From contig NC_066315.1 in NCBI RefSeq assembly GCF_022539315.1, forward strand, positions 126,391,374-126,455,373: a DNA stretch of 64,000 bases, written 5' to 3'. Both the position numbers and the translations under genes were made by a program. Below the pieces are notes generated by a model. The model was not told the DNA's origin. It worked only from the letters and a program-made list of their open reading frames with translations, and did not search any database. The stretch is from Serinus canaria (taxonomy: Eukaryota; Chordata; Aves; Passeriformes; Fringillidae). Shown piece after piece: positions 1-13,200 of this stretch; within the stretch, counting starts at the first letter, position 1; the number at the start of each line of letters is the position of its first letter.

Positions 1-587
1 CAGCTGATGCAGTACTATGTGCCTATAACAACAACATCCCAGTAGTCCATGTGTTTCGTAGAAGAGTTACCGATACAAGCCTAATTTTCAAACAGTTACC
101 TAAAAAGCTTTACCCTGAATACCATAAGGTCTATCACATGATGTGTACTCAGTCTCATACCGTGGACTCTAACCAACATTCTGCTTACACTAGTTTCCCT
201 GAACACAATGTACTTTCCTTCAAGCCTGAGATGAAGTGTGTTCTTCAGAGTGCCTCTGGACTGAAGAAAATTTTGAAGTTTTCTGTAGCATTAGTTCTGA
301 TAGGTTCTCACCCAAATCTTTTCTTTTTAAAGGACCAAGGACATAGCATAGGTCATCACTCTAATCAGCCCATCACATGCAAGGGGAATCCTATAGAGAT
401 TGATCCGTACACTTACGAATGCACTAAAGAAGCCAACCTCTTTGCTTTAGGGCCTCTGGTGGGAGACAACTTTGTACGGTTTTTAAAGGGAGGTGCCCTG
501 GGCATTGCACGATGCTTGGCAATAAGGCAAAAGAAGAAACATGAATTGATTGAAAGTGAGGATGGAGGAGGTGAGGGGGTACCATAA
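1..587 (+). CDS. OSGIN2: OSGIN2, last coding exon (partial gene)
   Basis: C-terminal part of oxidative stress-induced growth inhibitor family member 2, a protein related to flavin-dependent monooxygenase-like folds and linked to growth/meiotic regulation. The frame is open from base 3, with bases 1-2 belonging to a split codon or to the upstream part of the exon, and runs 194 codons to a TAA at 585-587. Recognisable family blocks are the YHKVYHMM segment, the LIGSHPNLFFLKDQG segment and the C-terminal LGPLVGDNFVRFLKGGALGIARCL followed by a basic RQKKK tail. There is no internal methionine that need be a start; the gene begins left of the window. The acidic/glycine-rich end (EDGGGEGVP) matches the variable C-terminus of vertebrate orthologues. 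Identification rests on remembered similarity and on synteny with NBN, and is strong; biochemical function in birds is inferred from orthologues. Confidence 0.9.
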   Translation, partial: ADAVLCAYNNNIPVVHVFRRRVTDTSLIFKQLPKKLYPEYHKVYHMMCTQSHTVDSNQHSAYTSFPEHNVLSFKPEMKCVLQSASGLKKILKFSVALVLIGSHPNLFFLKDQGHSIGHHSNQPITCKGNPIEIDPYTYECTKEANLFALGPLVGDNFVRFLKGGALGIARCLAIRQKKKHELIESEDGGGEGVP

Positions 588-2150
588 ACGAGACATTAGA
601 AACTCTCACATCCGGGATTACAGATGTAGTCTTGACAGAAAACTCACTGGCAGCAAAAGTTGATAGCAGTCACATTTCTGTTGTGTACAAGTAACCTGCG
701 CTTGTATTGCTTGGTAAAGGATGCTGATATTACGATACTTCACTCTTTAAAAATACAAAAAATTGATCTGCTATTTCAACTGATCTCAACTGGAATTGCT
801 TCCAGATAAACAGAAAATGAGACTAACTTATCTTGGCCTGCCTGTCTGTCATCTCTTGCTCAACTATAAGAGCAGACTTCGTCTGTGAAAGGCAATGCCT
901 ACCAGAGTGGTTTCACGTTTTAGTGTCAAATGTGACATGAATACTCTTACCATGAAATTGAAATAACTTCTAAAAGCAGAAAGCTTATTTTGTACAAAGG
1001 GATTCTTTGTCCCAAAGCGAATTTGGAGCCTTCTGCTTGAAACAAGGATTTTATTTATTTGCCACAGTAATACTTGGAATGAGCACTTAGTAAAATGGTT
1101 TCTGCTATAAGAAGGACTTCTTATAAGCAAGAAGTATTCCTCAACAGTTTTAAATTATCCTGGTAATTGGAATAAAAGAATAAGCATTCCCATTTAATCT
1201 TTAATGATTTGACACAACACAATCCATTAATGTTTCTTCACACTATGCCTAGACTTGGGTGAGTGCCCAAAGACTAACATGAGATGTTCCCCTGCAGTGA
1301 TATGTACATTTCTGAGAATTCGCATTAACATAAACAATAAAGTACTGATGTAAGTGCTCTTATTACAGTGTCAATATCATGAATATCTAGTGTACTACTG
1401 AAAAATTAGGTACATAAGAAAATTAAGGGGGTTTTGCTTCCAAGCTCAGGAAGACTGAATGGGATCACTTGGCTGATGAAGGTGGGTTGGGTGATAGATA
1501 TTCTCCCATTTGACCAAAAATTGGTTCTCTTTTTTTTCTACAGCAACACATGATAGTAAAATATTTTAACCTGCAGTTTTTGAAACTTGAGAAAGGCTTA
1601 TATCTTACAGACAGCTAAAAAACAAACCAATCTCAAAAAAACCATGCAATAGTACCTTTAAATCTTAAAGCTTCTAATGAAAGACAAAGACTTCACTTGT
1701 ACCTACCTCTGAATCCAAGTTTCATCATTCCACTCCATAATGTAAGACCTAGATATCATTTGCTGGGTTTTACAGCATTTAGTTCAACTAAACACACTTG
1801 TACTTTATTTACCATCATGAGGTTAAGTTAGGAAAGTGAATTCCCAGAACTCTCAATAGACAAAAGTGATTGGTCTTAACTGTTTCTTTACCAGTCTTTT
1901 CATTTGGGTCCAATATGATGGAAAAGGTGAAATTTTTCTGTTTGGGTTTTTTTTGTGCTCAAGAATGCTGTGTTAGTTTCAAGTATTCTGTTTGTGTGAT
2001 TAAAAATCTCCATATTGGACTTCAGCAGATTTTAAAAAGGAAGTTAGGCTTTATGAAACTGCTAGTGGTTGCTGGTTTCCCATCTGCCTTAACTTTCATA
2101 AATGGTAGATAGCTATATTCAATAAATGCCTGTTTTCTGTGCCTACTGAA
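588..2150 (+). other. OSGIN2: OSGIN2 3' UTR (probable extent)
   Basis: AT-rich non-coding sequence following the OSGIN2 stop. Two canonical AATAAA hexamers lie in it, at 1336-1341 and 2121-2126. The second is followed by a TGTTTTCTGTG-rich stretch that would suit a downstream cleavage element, so cleavage near 2140-2150 is the preferred guess. The true end is inferred, not seen. Confidence 0.45.
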
Positions 2151-5100
2151 TTACAGGGTTCTGTGGCTACTGCAGGTCTTTATGCATCTGAATAAGTTAC
2201 TCAGAATTTGGACATAGAAGTTGAAAAGGTAAAGGATGCAAGGATTAAAATTACTATTTTCAGTGGAAGTCCAAAATAATTTATGATATTACGCTACTTC
2301 TAATAATAAATCTTAGTCTAGAGCCACTTAATAGCATAAACACAAACAAAGGAGCATTTCTATCAATTTCTGCATTGCCCACAAGGTTGGCTTTAGCCAT
2401 GTATTGTCAATACTAGTTAAGGTACTTTTTTATACTGATATTGAGCTGATTTTAATTCCACTAAAGTCTAAGCTTGTTTCTTTTCATATTTTAATTGATT
2501 CTACTGTGTATATAGAAACCAATTCTAAGCCTGTGATACCTAATAATTTTAACTGTTGTTAAGTGTTAAATACTTGATTATAGAATTTTATTGCAGTTCA
2601 GTTATTGGGAACACATTTGCACTGTGATTTAATTTCCTGCAACTCTGTATCGATATAAATGTCCAAATACAACACATGGCATGTTACTGCTTTTTCATAA
2701 AATCACAGGAGACATTTAAAATGCCAACATAAAAGCAATTTACTTCGCAGTTATTTTGCAAAAGGGGGAAAAAACTTCAGCCCCTTTTCTAGCCTCAGCT
2801 GCTGCAGCGACTCACAAGCTCTCTGTATTGTAGTGACAATTTTGTAGCAGAGATTTTTTACCTATTCTTACTCAAGTATCTTTCACTGCAATCTTACAGC
2901 ACCTTGAGGTTTAATTGCTTTTTTTTTTCCCATCAATCTTGCCATTATTTTTGAGATAAAAAGTTGCGTGTGAGACTCCCTAGCTGGGCAGAGAAATCTC
3001 AGTGGTCATGTTTATTAAGCCAGTGTAAAAATACTTTTTTCAACCAAAACTTTGCTGAAAGATCACCTTGTGTCTTCTAGGAATTGCTAAATTTCAAGCT
3101 GTAGCTAGACTTTTTCATTTTCACCTTTCTGATTTCTCTCTTTCTGAGAGAAATTTCTGTTTCTATTATGTTTAGTATTTTGAGGAACTAGGTGATAGGA
3201 AAGGTTGGGGTTTGCCTTAAGATAGTTTTACCTACTGCATTTATTGTGAATGAAACTTTTAAACATTGTGTATTTTAAAAGGGTACTTAGTACTTAAGAT
3301 TTATCACAAAAATGCAGACAGGAAGAACATAATTTTTTAGCTGAAGTAAGTTAATTTGGATTTACAGATTTTTTAAAGCTGTGTTAACCCATACTGTGTA
3401 TTTTCTAATAGGCTAGTGGAAAACCAGCTTTTACACTTGGGTTTGGTTCTTAATGCTGTGAATGTGTCTTGTTAAATTATTGCTAGGAGTATTCCAAGGA
3501 GTGCCCAGATGCTGAACTGGGAGTAAGATTTTTCCTACTAGATTTTCCTAACAATCTCTTTCCAGTACCTCTTCTGACTGAATTGTACTTACAACTGTTT
3601 CCACAAAGGAGTAAGCCTGTTTCACCCAAGTAAGTAAACACAGGGATTCTTTCTGCAAGTAATCCAGAGAGAGTGGTGACAACACCACCGAATTCTCTCT
3701 CTCAGGAAAGTGCTTTGTCTTGGACTAGAAGCCTGAGCTTGCCAGTGACTGCATGAAAAGAGTATGGCTCCCAGGAACAGTGGTTATGCACTGAGAAAGG
3801 GACAACAAAGTGTATCCCACAGCTCCAGGTCCCTCCTCCTTGTCATAGGGAATTCGTGTATTTTACTTCCAGCCTAGTGGATGTAGGCAACTTCTTTTTA
3901 GTAATTTCATAGAGGGATGTTTGCATAATGAAAAATATTCATTTTGTAGAAGGAGGTGGCTATATCTTTCTTTCTCTCACAGCACAAGAACTGAGAAGAA
4001 GGCTAGTGCCAGAAGTCCAGGGTATTTACTCAAAGCTGGAGGAAATCAAACTAAAACCTCAACTTTGAGACAGGCCTGACCTGCATAGCCAGTTGAAAGG
4101 CCATTTTTAGGCCAAATGCTCTTAAGAGAATGAAAGGGAGTAAAATTTGCAAACTTGCAGTGAGTCTTCACAGCTGACAAGTGATGGCCAGTGAGGGATG
4201 ATGGGAGGAAAGCTGTGAAGAACGTGTGCAGTATAAAGTGCAGATGTACAGGTGCTGAAGTGCCAATGGACTGGGGGTGTCTCATCCTCCTGGGGGGAGA
4301 TGTGGGGCTGTGACAAGAGCTCTGCACAGGAGCTGTTCATCCAACACCCAGCCTGGGATTTGTATCATGTGAGAAATTGTCTTTGCTGACGAAGCTGTAG
4401 GACCGGATCAGCGATGTGGAGTGCCAAGAGATAAGGTTTTGTTAGTCTGCTACCATATTTTGTACTTCTGAGAAGCAAGGAAGTATCTTCTTGTAATAAC
4501 AGGATCTTGACAGTGCTCCCACACCTTTCTAAACAGGAAGAGGTAGCACACATTTGCTTTAAAGGCAGCTGATTTTATTACTGTACATATAGTAATGATT
4601 TAATTTTGAGTAATGGAATCAAAAATGCCAAAAGGTTTATACTGTTACATCTTAATTTAGATGATCCATTAGAACCTTACAATAACAATGTTCTGTCCTA
4701 ATTTTTGGGTTCTTACTTTAGAGTGAGAGCAAGAGAGGAGCATTCAATAGATGTGAGAGCTTGTTGTATAAATATTTTCCGCATTTCTCCTTGCCCAACC
4801 TGAAAGAAAAGTCTTGTTTGAAATAACTATAAGAATTGATTTTACTTAGCAGAAAGAATGGAAATTGAAGCATCTTTGACAGAAAAAGAAAGGATTTGGT
4901 GACATTAGGGGTACAAACCTGAAGTGAGGAATTATAAACAGCTCTTTTTCTGAAACAGTATTTTTGGGAATGTAGTACACTGGGAGTTTCAGTTTAATTT
5001 AATTTTGAAGCTTGAATTGCATAAAGAATTATGTGGTCAAGGATGAATTTGGTGTAAAGAGCGAGGATTATAGGCAAGGGGGAAAGCATTTCTAGTGTTA

Positions 5101-5488
5101 TTTAGTAGCTATGGCGAATCTAAGTGATGTTTTAAAGATGGTTTTGTCTACAGAAAGTGGAACATTTCAGGTCAAGCATACCTTGAACGAGTTCATATTA
5201 TATCTTTCTGCATGTTAGGTAATTTTCTAACTGATAATTTTGTACTTTTGGGGCATCATAAACCAACTCTTAAAACCTAGGTGTAATCAGATGTCATCAA
5301 AACCAGGAAACAACTTGTTCTGAAGACTAAGTAACTCTAATTTGCACCTTCCTTCTCCATCTCTATTCTGAGATCACTGGCAATATGTACCAGCCTACAG
5401 TGGATGCTTCAATAAACTGTCCCTAGACACCCTCTGTAGACTTACATGCCAGCATAAAGAAAATTAACAATTAGGTTTGCTATGTATT

Positions 5489-5535
5489 CACAGAATATTA
5501 TAGAATCCTGGCATTTTTTAGGTTGTCCTTTAACT
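5489..5535 (-). repeat. Possible degenerate CR1 3' tail
   Basis: Reads on the plus strand as an acagaat...atagaatcctgg block followed by aggttgtcctttaa, resembling the reverse complement of the avian CR1 3' terminus (tandem ATTCTATG units after a TTAAGGTCC-like block). It is short and eroded, so the call is tentative. Confidence 0.3.
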
Positions 5536-8500
5536 AGATATATGAATATTTTTCATTGGTTTGGATGCTAGGACCAGCTGCTATATGAACAGTGAGCTAT
5601 TGTTTGAGAACTGATCCTGCTACCTTACATCTCCCTGGCACAATTTACTGAGTCAATACTCTGACCTTGCCCATTTCTGTTAGACCTGCTACGCTGGTTG
5701 TGTGCTGGAATTTCAGTCTGAAATTACATAAAGGACTGTATTCACCTACCAATGTTTGCTCACACACAATGCCCCTGGAATGGAGATATGTGTAAATATA
5801 ATTTCTTTGTGTGTGGCAGTGCCAGTTCTCATTTTTTGCTGGAGTATGCTTGCATCATTTTTTTTTAAGATGAGCAATGTAAACACATACAGAACATTTT
5901 CTGTAAGCAACTTGTGAGCAAAACCTCTTTTGATTAGATGATAAATATTCCTGTGGTTTGCATTCTAGGCTTGTTTTATCTTAATGTGTGAAAACTGATT
6001 ACAGACTGAAGGCAAAAAAATTAAAATAGTGTCACCTAGAAGTCAGTTATTTTGATTTTGAGAAGTAGGGAACTCAAGTCAAATGAAAGATCAAACTGCA
6101 GAGGAAAAGGCATTCAGAGAGCTGCAGTGTTCTGAATGAGGGAGAAGATGTTTTGCATGGATCTGGTACTGAAACCAATGACTGACAGATTCCAGTAGTA
6201 AAAGCTGCAGCAGAGCAGAACAGGCAGAGCGAGCGCTAAAGCAAGTGGTAGAGAGAGTTGCTAGTCAGGGATATCTGATTTTGTGTAGCATTCTTGTAAC
6301 TATCTCACTGGAATGTGGTGATGGCAAATCAGAGATGGCAAGAGGAAGAGGGGGGAATAATGGTAAGGAAGAGGGATCATTTTTTGGCACATTTGGCTTC
6401 AATTCTAATGAGATACCAGAACAAACTGAACACAATTGGAATTTGAAAATCAAGCAAAACTGTTTGGGAATTTGTGACTCAAACCAGATGTGGCCAAATG
6501 CAACTGAGGATTGATTCAAGAAAGGGAAAAGAACAAGAGAAGAGGGTGCAAGACTCCCTCCAGTTTTATGGGAGAGGGAAACAGGAAAAACATGGACTGA
6601 GAAATCATTTGTATAAGATGGACTGGAGCAAGATGGGGAGTGGATTAGAGGTAGGTCTACAGTAGAAGCTTCAGCTACTGTCTCAGTTAGGATTTAATGT
6701 GGAATAGAGCCTATCATATCAGGAATGAAGGCAAGGAAGGGACTTGGCATTTCAGAGGCAGGTGATGGGGAGGTGGCTGGATGGAGGAACTCAAGCTGAC
6801 TGCAAATACAGTTTCCACATATAGGAACTGCTGTAATGACAAAGGAGAGGGCAGCCATGACGCACAACCGCCACCATTCTGGGAGAAGATGGGGGAGTTA
6901 AGGGTAGGAGAAAAAAGGACAGACTCATAGATGTGAATGGACAGAAATAGAAATCACACTTCTACAGTGTGAATATCGTGGTAGTCTTCAAAAAAACCCA
7001 AACCTGTAGCTTCCCCAGCTGATGTAGAAAGTGAGAAGTCAGCTGAAATTGGTGTGAGTTAAACTGAAAACGAAACACGTTTTTATGCAGGGCTACAGCA
7101 CCTTTCCACAGTTTTATTAGTACCTAGAGTGATTCAAACTGCTTTGAACTGTTTTTATCAGCTAAACTGCTGAATGCAAGACTGTATGTTAAGAGCCTTG
7201 CTAATAAAAAGTTTATTTACTTTATATATTGTGTGCATCTTCTTCCTGTAAGCAGCATGATCCGAAGTATTAAGTGTTACCAAAAAAAAACAAACAAACA
7301 AACCCTCAAACTTGGTTACACACAAAAACTGTAAGAAATGAGACCTGAAATTTCTGTTTAGATGTATTTTTAAGGTGAAGAACATAACTTTGTCAAAAAG
7401 GTGAGTATACTTGCAGACCATCAGTGTGGCAGATGAAAGAAACCTTCGATATCCTCTCAGATTTTTTGAACTTTTTTTAACCTTCTAAAGAAAAGCAGAA
7501 CCAACCAAGCTCTCCCAGGAACTGAATGGTTGAAACCAGAGAGCACAAGCTGCACAGTGAAAATAGAGCATACAGCAAAATTTCTGAACTGCAAGATGCA
7601 AAGTTGATTGCCCTTGCTTGTGCTCACAACCTTTGCCTTATCTATAAAAATGCCTCAACCCATGAGCTTTCCATCCTTCTCTTTTCCGATTCTGTGATTC
7701 TCCCATCCGCTGGGGAGTGTGTGAGTGGCTGCCTGGGGTTTAGCTGGCTAATGTAGGGTTAGCCTACAACAGTATGTTCTAACCATAAAGGAAATTCCAG
7801 GTGAAGTTAATGCACTAGCTCCAGGGATAAGGCAGATATTGATCTAATTTACCGGAAATTGAAATTTATTGGATCATGTTATGGACACAATTATGGTAAT
7901 TGGACACAATTATGTCCTCCACCATCTACCTCAAAAACTTCAGTAACAGAAGGCCAAACCATTAAGCCAACAAGCACATTTCCTCTAAAGTATTGAGGTG
8001 AAAATCATGACAAAAAATAAGTTAAAATGGAAGGAAGACTTCAGAATAATGAATAGGACTTATAACATGAATTTGGTGTTACAATTAAAGCCATGGTTCA
8101 GGGGTTTGTACATCTAAGCTTTTTAAGTCAAGCCTAAATTCATATTGAAATAGCAGAAGCTCAGGTGCACTTATGTGCAGGCTTTTCATCAACTAGACAG
8201 CAGCAGAAACTGGATTGCAAACCAAACTATATCACCTTCTAGACACCCTCAAGTGGAAATCCTCAGAATATTCTGAGCTGAAAGGGAATCACAACTCTTA
8301 AAGACTAAATTTAAAAAAAAAAAGTATCAGAGCTGGTTAATTCAGCTGTCTGGGAAACTGGATTTGAAGAGCCCTAAACCATAAAATATGTACAAGAGTG
8401 CTCTCAGCTATGCCACCAGGGTTGCTTGAGCCCCTAGCAGATTGCAGTCTGAGCAGCAAAGGACTAAGTCTTTACTTTGTTGTAGAAGGCCCCTGTACAT

Positions 8501-9694
8501 TGCATGTCTTGTCCCAGAAATTCTCCAGCTGTTTTTTACAACTGTAAATACAACCTTTCTGAAGAATCTTGGAAAATCTTGTTCATTGATACTCTGCTAT
8601 CCAAACTATTAGTTTGAATTTAGTAACAACAATCCAGAATGTCAGCAGTCTAGAAGAACTGTTGGATCAGTAGGTCCTCAGCCGGAAAACCTGGAAATTT
8701 TCACAGCGACAGCAGAAAAACTCACCTGAGGATAGAACAGTCAGTACATCTCCTCCAGAAAGAATTTCAACTGCTTAAGAACTGTTTAAGTATTTTGAAA
8801 GGTGTTTGGTGGATAAGATTTGATGTGCCCTGATGCAAACACTCTCACAGCTTTTGTGGAGCCCAGAAGTATTGAGCTGCACTTTCTGTATCACTCTGGA
8901 CACTGCTGACCAGCAAGAAGATACCAAGACAGACCCAAGAAAACATTGGCTTTGGAAGGCCAAATATTTTATGCAAGTTGCAACCATGATGACTTCAGCA
9001 CATTTGCTATCCTGACATGCACAGATCTCACAATGCTGCTCCTCAGATCTGATACACAACGGAGCGGCTTCAAATGGGGCAGCTCATGCTGATGGTATGC
9101 TCAGAGCTCTTGGCAGAGGGAGTGATTCTGTTTGTGTCAATTCAATTACATCAACCAGATTACTTCCTCACATGAGGAAGGTGATCCTCTCCCTTGAAAT
9201 AGGTTGCAATAGAGCTACTGTCCATCTTAATCTGTATGTGATATCTGTCCATCATAATCCGTATGTGAGACAGACTTCATACACCTGAGCAGGAAGTCTG
9301 GAAAGTTTTTCTCACTGTACTTCCTGGGTAATCTCAGGAATTGCAATTCTCAGATCATTAAGATGAGCTCTCCTAATCCACAAACAGGTAATTGTTTCAC
9401 AGCTTTCCCTGTCAATCAAACTATTTTGAAGACTGTATTTTTACACAGTGATGTTTACACAGTTGCAAAAAGTGTCTCATGGCTATGAGACAAAGAAATG
9501 GGTCATATAACTCCAAATGAAGTGTAACAGCTGTTTAAGACTTTGTCTGGCTTGGAAGTAAGTTTTAACAAATGAACATTCAACCACACTGATTTAAAAG
9601 TGCAAATTAAAATATGTTTAAGCAAGAGAAAAAGAAGCTGGTTTTTTCAGTTCCAAGATATTCTGTACCAGTAACAATAGCATATGCTCTATAA

Positions 9695-9720
9695 AATGAA
9701 CCACAGAGAAGTGGTTCATT
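9695..9720. repeat. 10-bp inverted repeat, 6-nt loop
   Basis: aatgaaccac at 9,695-9,704 is perfectly complementary to gtggttcatt at 9,711-9,720, with loop agagaa. It lies about 460 nt beyond the NBN stop, so it would be transcribed if the NBN 3' UTR extends this far. It is followed by an AT-rich run of atcatat/gatcat motifs (9,721-9,765). Confidence 0.6.
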
Positions 9721-10181
9721 ATGAATCATATAATGATCATATCAACCATATCATATCATGATCAAATACCAGTTGCATCTCAGCCTCAACAGATTTTCAA
9801 TTCTTAAGATAATTCCCAACAAAGCCTTTCTAAAAAAAGAAAAAATAGCCTGATGCTAACTTCCTTTTTTTTCCCAAAACAGTACTGATAACCAAACATT
9901 AGAAATAGCCTAAAATGAAATCCAAAGTATCTACAATATTTTACTGAGCATCACTCTGAAGTAACTAATGGGCAGGTCTTGACAATGGTGCAATCTTTAA
10001 GTACCAAGCAGTGAAAGGAACTTTTCTTTTTCTTTAATAAAAGCAAGACTTAGAAAACATATCTTACAATAAGAGATATTCAAATGGTCATATACAGGAA
10101 CATCATACACACTGTAACCAGGAAACCTAAGGAAAAGAAAGCAGGTTTTGCCAGAGAAACACTGTAAATCCAGGTAACAAT

Positions 10182-10212
10182 TTATCTTCTTCTTTTCACA
10201 TTAGGATCATAT
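10182..10212 (-). CDS. NBN: NBN exon 16 (residues 750-759 and stop)
   Basis: Encodes [10 protein letters not shown] then TAA (10,184-10,182); human ends RYNPYLKRRR. Acceptor TTCTTGCAG|A. 31 coding nt, as in human. Confidence 0.95.
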
Positions 10213-13200
10213 CTGCAAGAAAAAAATCAAATTTGCCACAAATAAGTAAAACAAGCATATTCAAAGTTTATATAGATATACAGTGTGATGCAAACAGCTT
10301 TATTATATATTCCTAACAGGGGAATAGCCAGTGCTCAGTCCTTTCCCTGACTACACCCCTATAATTAACTATAGTTACTACTATTGGAATGAAGGATGCA
10401 TAAGGTAGAAGAACCTCTGTATGAACTTAAGATAACTCTTACTGAAATTTTCAGATTTCATAATGTACAACCTTTAAATCTGATGCATGAACAAGCTTTT
10501 CCAAGCCTTTTATGTCCCAGCACTAAGCTCTTAACTGGAAAAGGACACCACAAAAAACAAAAGAGGAGGGAGGGAAAAGGGGCCCTGTATGTTTATGCTG
10601 ACGTACATTTGGCCACAACTCATTCAGACAAAACCTTTCTGCTGCTCCCTACTCCCACCACAGATCCTCACCCTATCTTGCCCTTCTGATTGACTGTTAG
10701 AAATTTAGAGCTACTTTCTGGATATACTAAATAGTTACCTGATTTGCTGTAACATGCTTATAGTCTGACTCTACTTGACACTGCTATCCCTTGGCCTTCT
10801 CCATTTGTGCTTCATCTCCCAAACTCCTGTCATTTCTTTGAAATTCTGACGTGTTTTGTATTCATGCATTAATAACTTACAGACACAACTGAATGATCAG
10901 GCAGTTTTACTTTCACTAATTCTCCTTTCATTCATCAAGACTTTATGCTTAGACAGAAAAATGTGACAACTTGTGAGCAAAATTACATCACCATGTATCT
11001 AGAAAGGTGTAAGAAGTCACTGTTGTTGCTATACAACTCAGACTTCAAAAATTAAATGTACACCCTTTAAAAGAAATGCTCTATTATTAACTGTTAATGA
11101 ACAGAGCAAATTTTAATGCAGTAGGATTTTCTGAATGGCTCTAACATGGATTGCTATGTTAGTATCATGTTTGTTTGACAGTGATTCAGGAAAAAAAAAT
11201 CCTTCTTCATCACATACATTTCTCTACCCGAATGCAAACTTTTGGTGTTAGTCAAATTCATGAGAGGTGAAAAGTCAAACACTGGTCATTTGTTTCTTCA
11301 CATAAAAAACAGAAAGTAATGAAGTTTTTGGAAAACAAAATGAAGTCCCTGTATTAACTCTCAGAACAGTTATTTGATTTTATTGTTATAGCATTGTAAC
11401 ATGATCATTCTAACACTTAAATGTCTTCTGGACAGCAAATTCTATGGAAGAATCTATGGATTGGATATGGATTCTATCTATTCTTCTATGGGCAGGGGAG
11501 AAGTGGGGAGTTAAAGCAGATTCTAAAATCTGCCCCTTAAAACCATGCCCAACTCCTTATTAGGCACTACAGCTGAAAGGAGTAGGAGATGATACATGAT
11601 GGAAATCTCACATCAGAACAACAGCAGCTTCAACCCTGTCTGTGACTGGCTACAGAGACGCTGACAGTCATGAACATCTTGTCATGTTAGCTCCTCCACC
11701 TCACCTCCTCCCATTTTACATGTTAAATGAAGCCTGAATAGGTTGGTTTTTCTCCCCAAAGAAAATGCTGAACCACTTTGACTACATTCTATATATGAGA
11801 ATATGTGAAATTTTGTAAAGAATACTCAAAGTAATCTTTTACAAAATCAGAATTTGTCAAAAAAAGATGTGATGCAAAAATACGTATTTTTCTAAGTACA
11901 AACATAACACTCTTACCTAAAGAGATCATCAGCAAGTGATTCCTCTCTTGCGTGTCGGTTCTGTTCCTGAGAAAGTTGATTTAATATTTGATAGTTAAGG
12001 ATAATTCTAATGAGCCATATAGAAAAACAATATTCCTGCACTAACACAGTTTTCCCCAAAGAATTAAGTTTTCTCTAAGTACTCCATTTAGTGTATATTC
12101 ACATTAGACAAATTATTTCACTACCCAAATTTGGCTACTGCTAACAACTAATGAAATGGAATAGTTTGTGAAAGGTATCAATTTTGGTCAGAAACATGTT
12201 TAAGCACCATAATAAAAATATTTTTTTTAATCTGATTATTTGTGTATAAGAGGAATTTTAATTAACATTATCTATATTCAGGGCTAAAAAAATGAGATAA
12301 GAAGTGTTGATGCAACTGCATCTCAATCAGGCTTTGGAAACCATATGACTCATCAGTAAGTATTTTTAGGGAAAGAACTGCCATGATAAGTGCTTTTTCA
12401 GGACTTTTAGATCTAAAGAGGCGCACAAAAGAAAAAATATTAAATTTATTCTTACTACATCTCTTCAGTATACTGCAATAAAGTTTTACTCATGCATTTC
12501 CTGTTCCATTCAAGACTAGAATATCAACTGCACCGTACAATTATTTGGACACAGTCAGCCATACAGAAATTCTTTCTAGCTTCCTGTCACATTTTCACAA
12601 GTCACAAGTTTACACAGCGCTTATTTAACTCATCCAAAGATTGTTCTCATTTAGGCTACTGATTTTGCTTTCTATAAATATTTCTGATTACATGAGAGTT
12701 GCATGCAAAATGAAATTAAATAACCAGAAAAAGATGAGTGTTACCACTGACCTCTGACATTCTGTAACTTCACTACTGTACATGCTCCCATGAGCATGCA
12801 TGGACAAATAACCAGCTGAGGTTTAATTTAAAAAATAAAATCCTGAAGTACTCCAGTAACGATCACAGGTTGGTATGACCACTTACATTGCTCAAGTCTT
12901 TATTTGATCATGTTTAAAAACTAATTTCTTACCTCCATTTCTTGCCTTAACCAGTCTTCTAGCTCTGAATTCTTTTTAGCATGGTGAGCAATCAAATCTG
13001 ATCCTCCAATAATGTGTGGAAGTTGACCTGCCCCAGGGTAAGCTACCTGTTGGACAATAAATTCTTACAACTACAAGGCAAGCACAGTGCAAATAAAAGA
13101 TCTATTTTAACAAATTCAGAAAGTCTATTCAGACATCACAGAAGAAAGGCAGGCAGTCTTTCTTTGATTAACATTCAAAGATCATATTTAAAAGTGACTG

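Larger units (their letters stand above)
2151..10181. other. Spacer between convergent OSGIN2 and NBN, including NBN 3' UTR
   Basis: About 8 kb with no exon I can recognise. The right end must contain the NBN 3' UTR; a minus-strand ATTAAA lies at 10,033-10,038, about 145 nt after the NBN stop, and minus-strand AATAAA candidates lie further left (for example 7,865-7,870). A degenerate antisense CR1 tail may lie near 5,489-5,535, and a short hairpin at 9,695-9,720. Short open frames here (up to about 97 codons) have no family resemblance. Confidence 0.6.
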
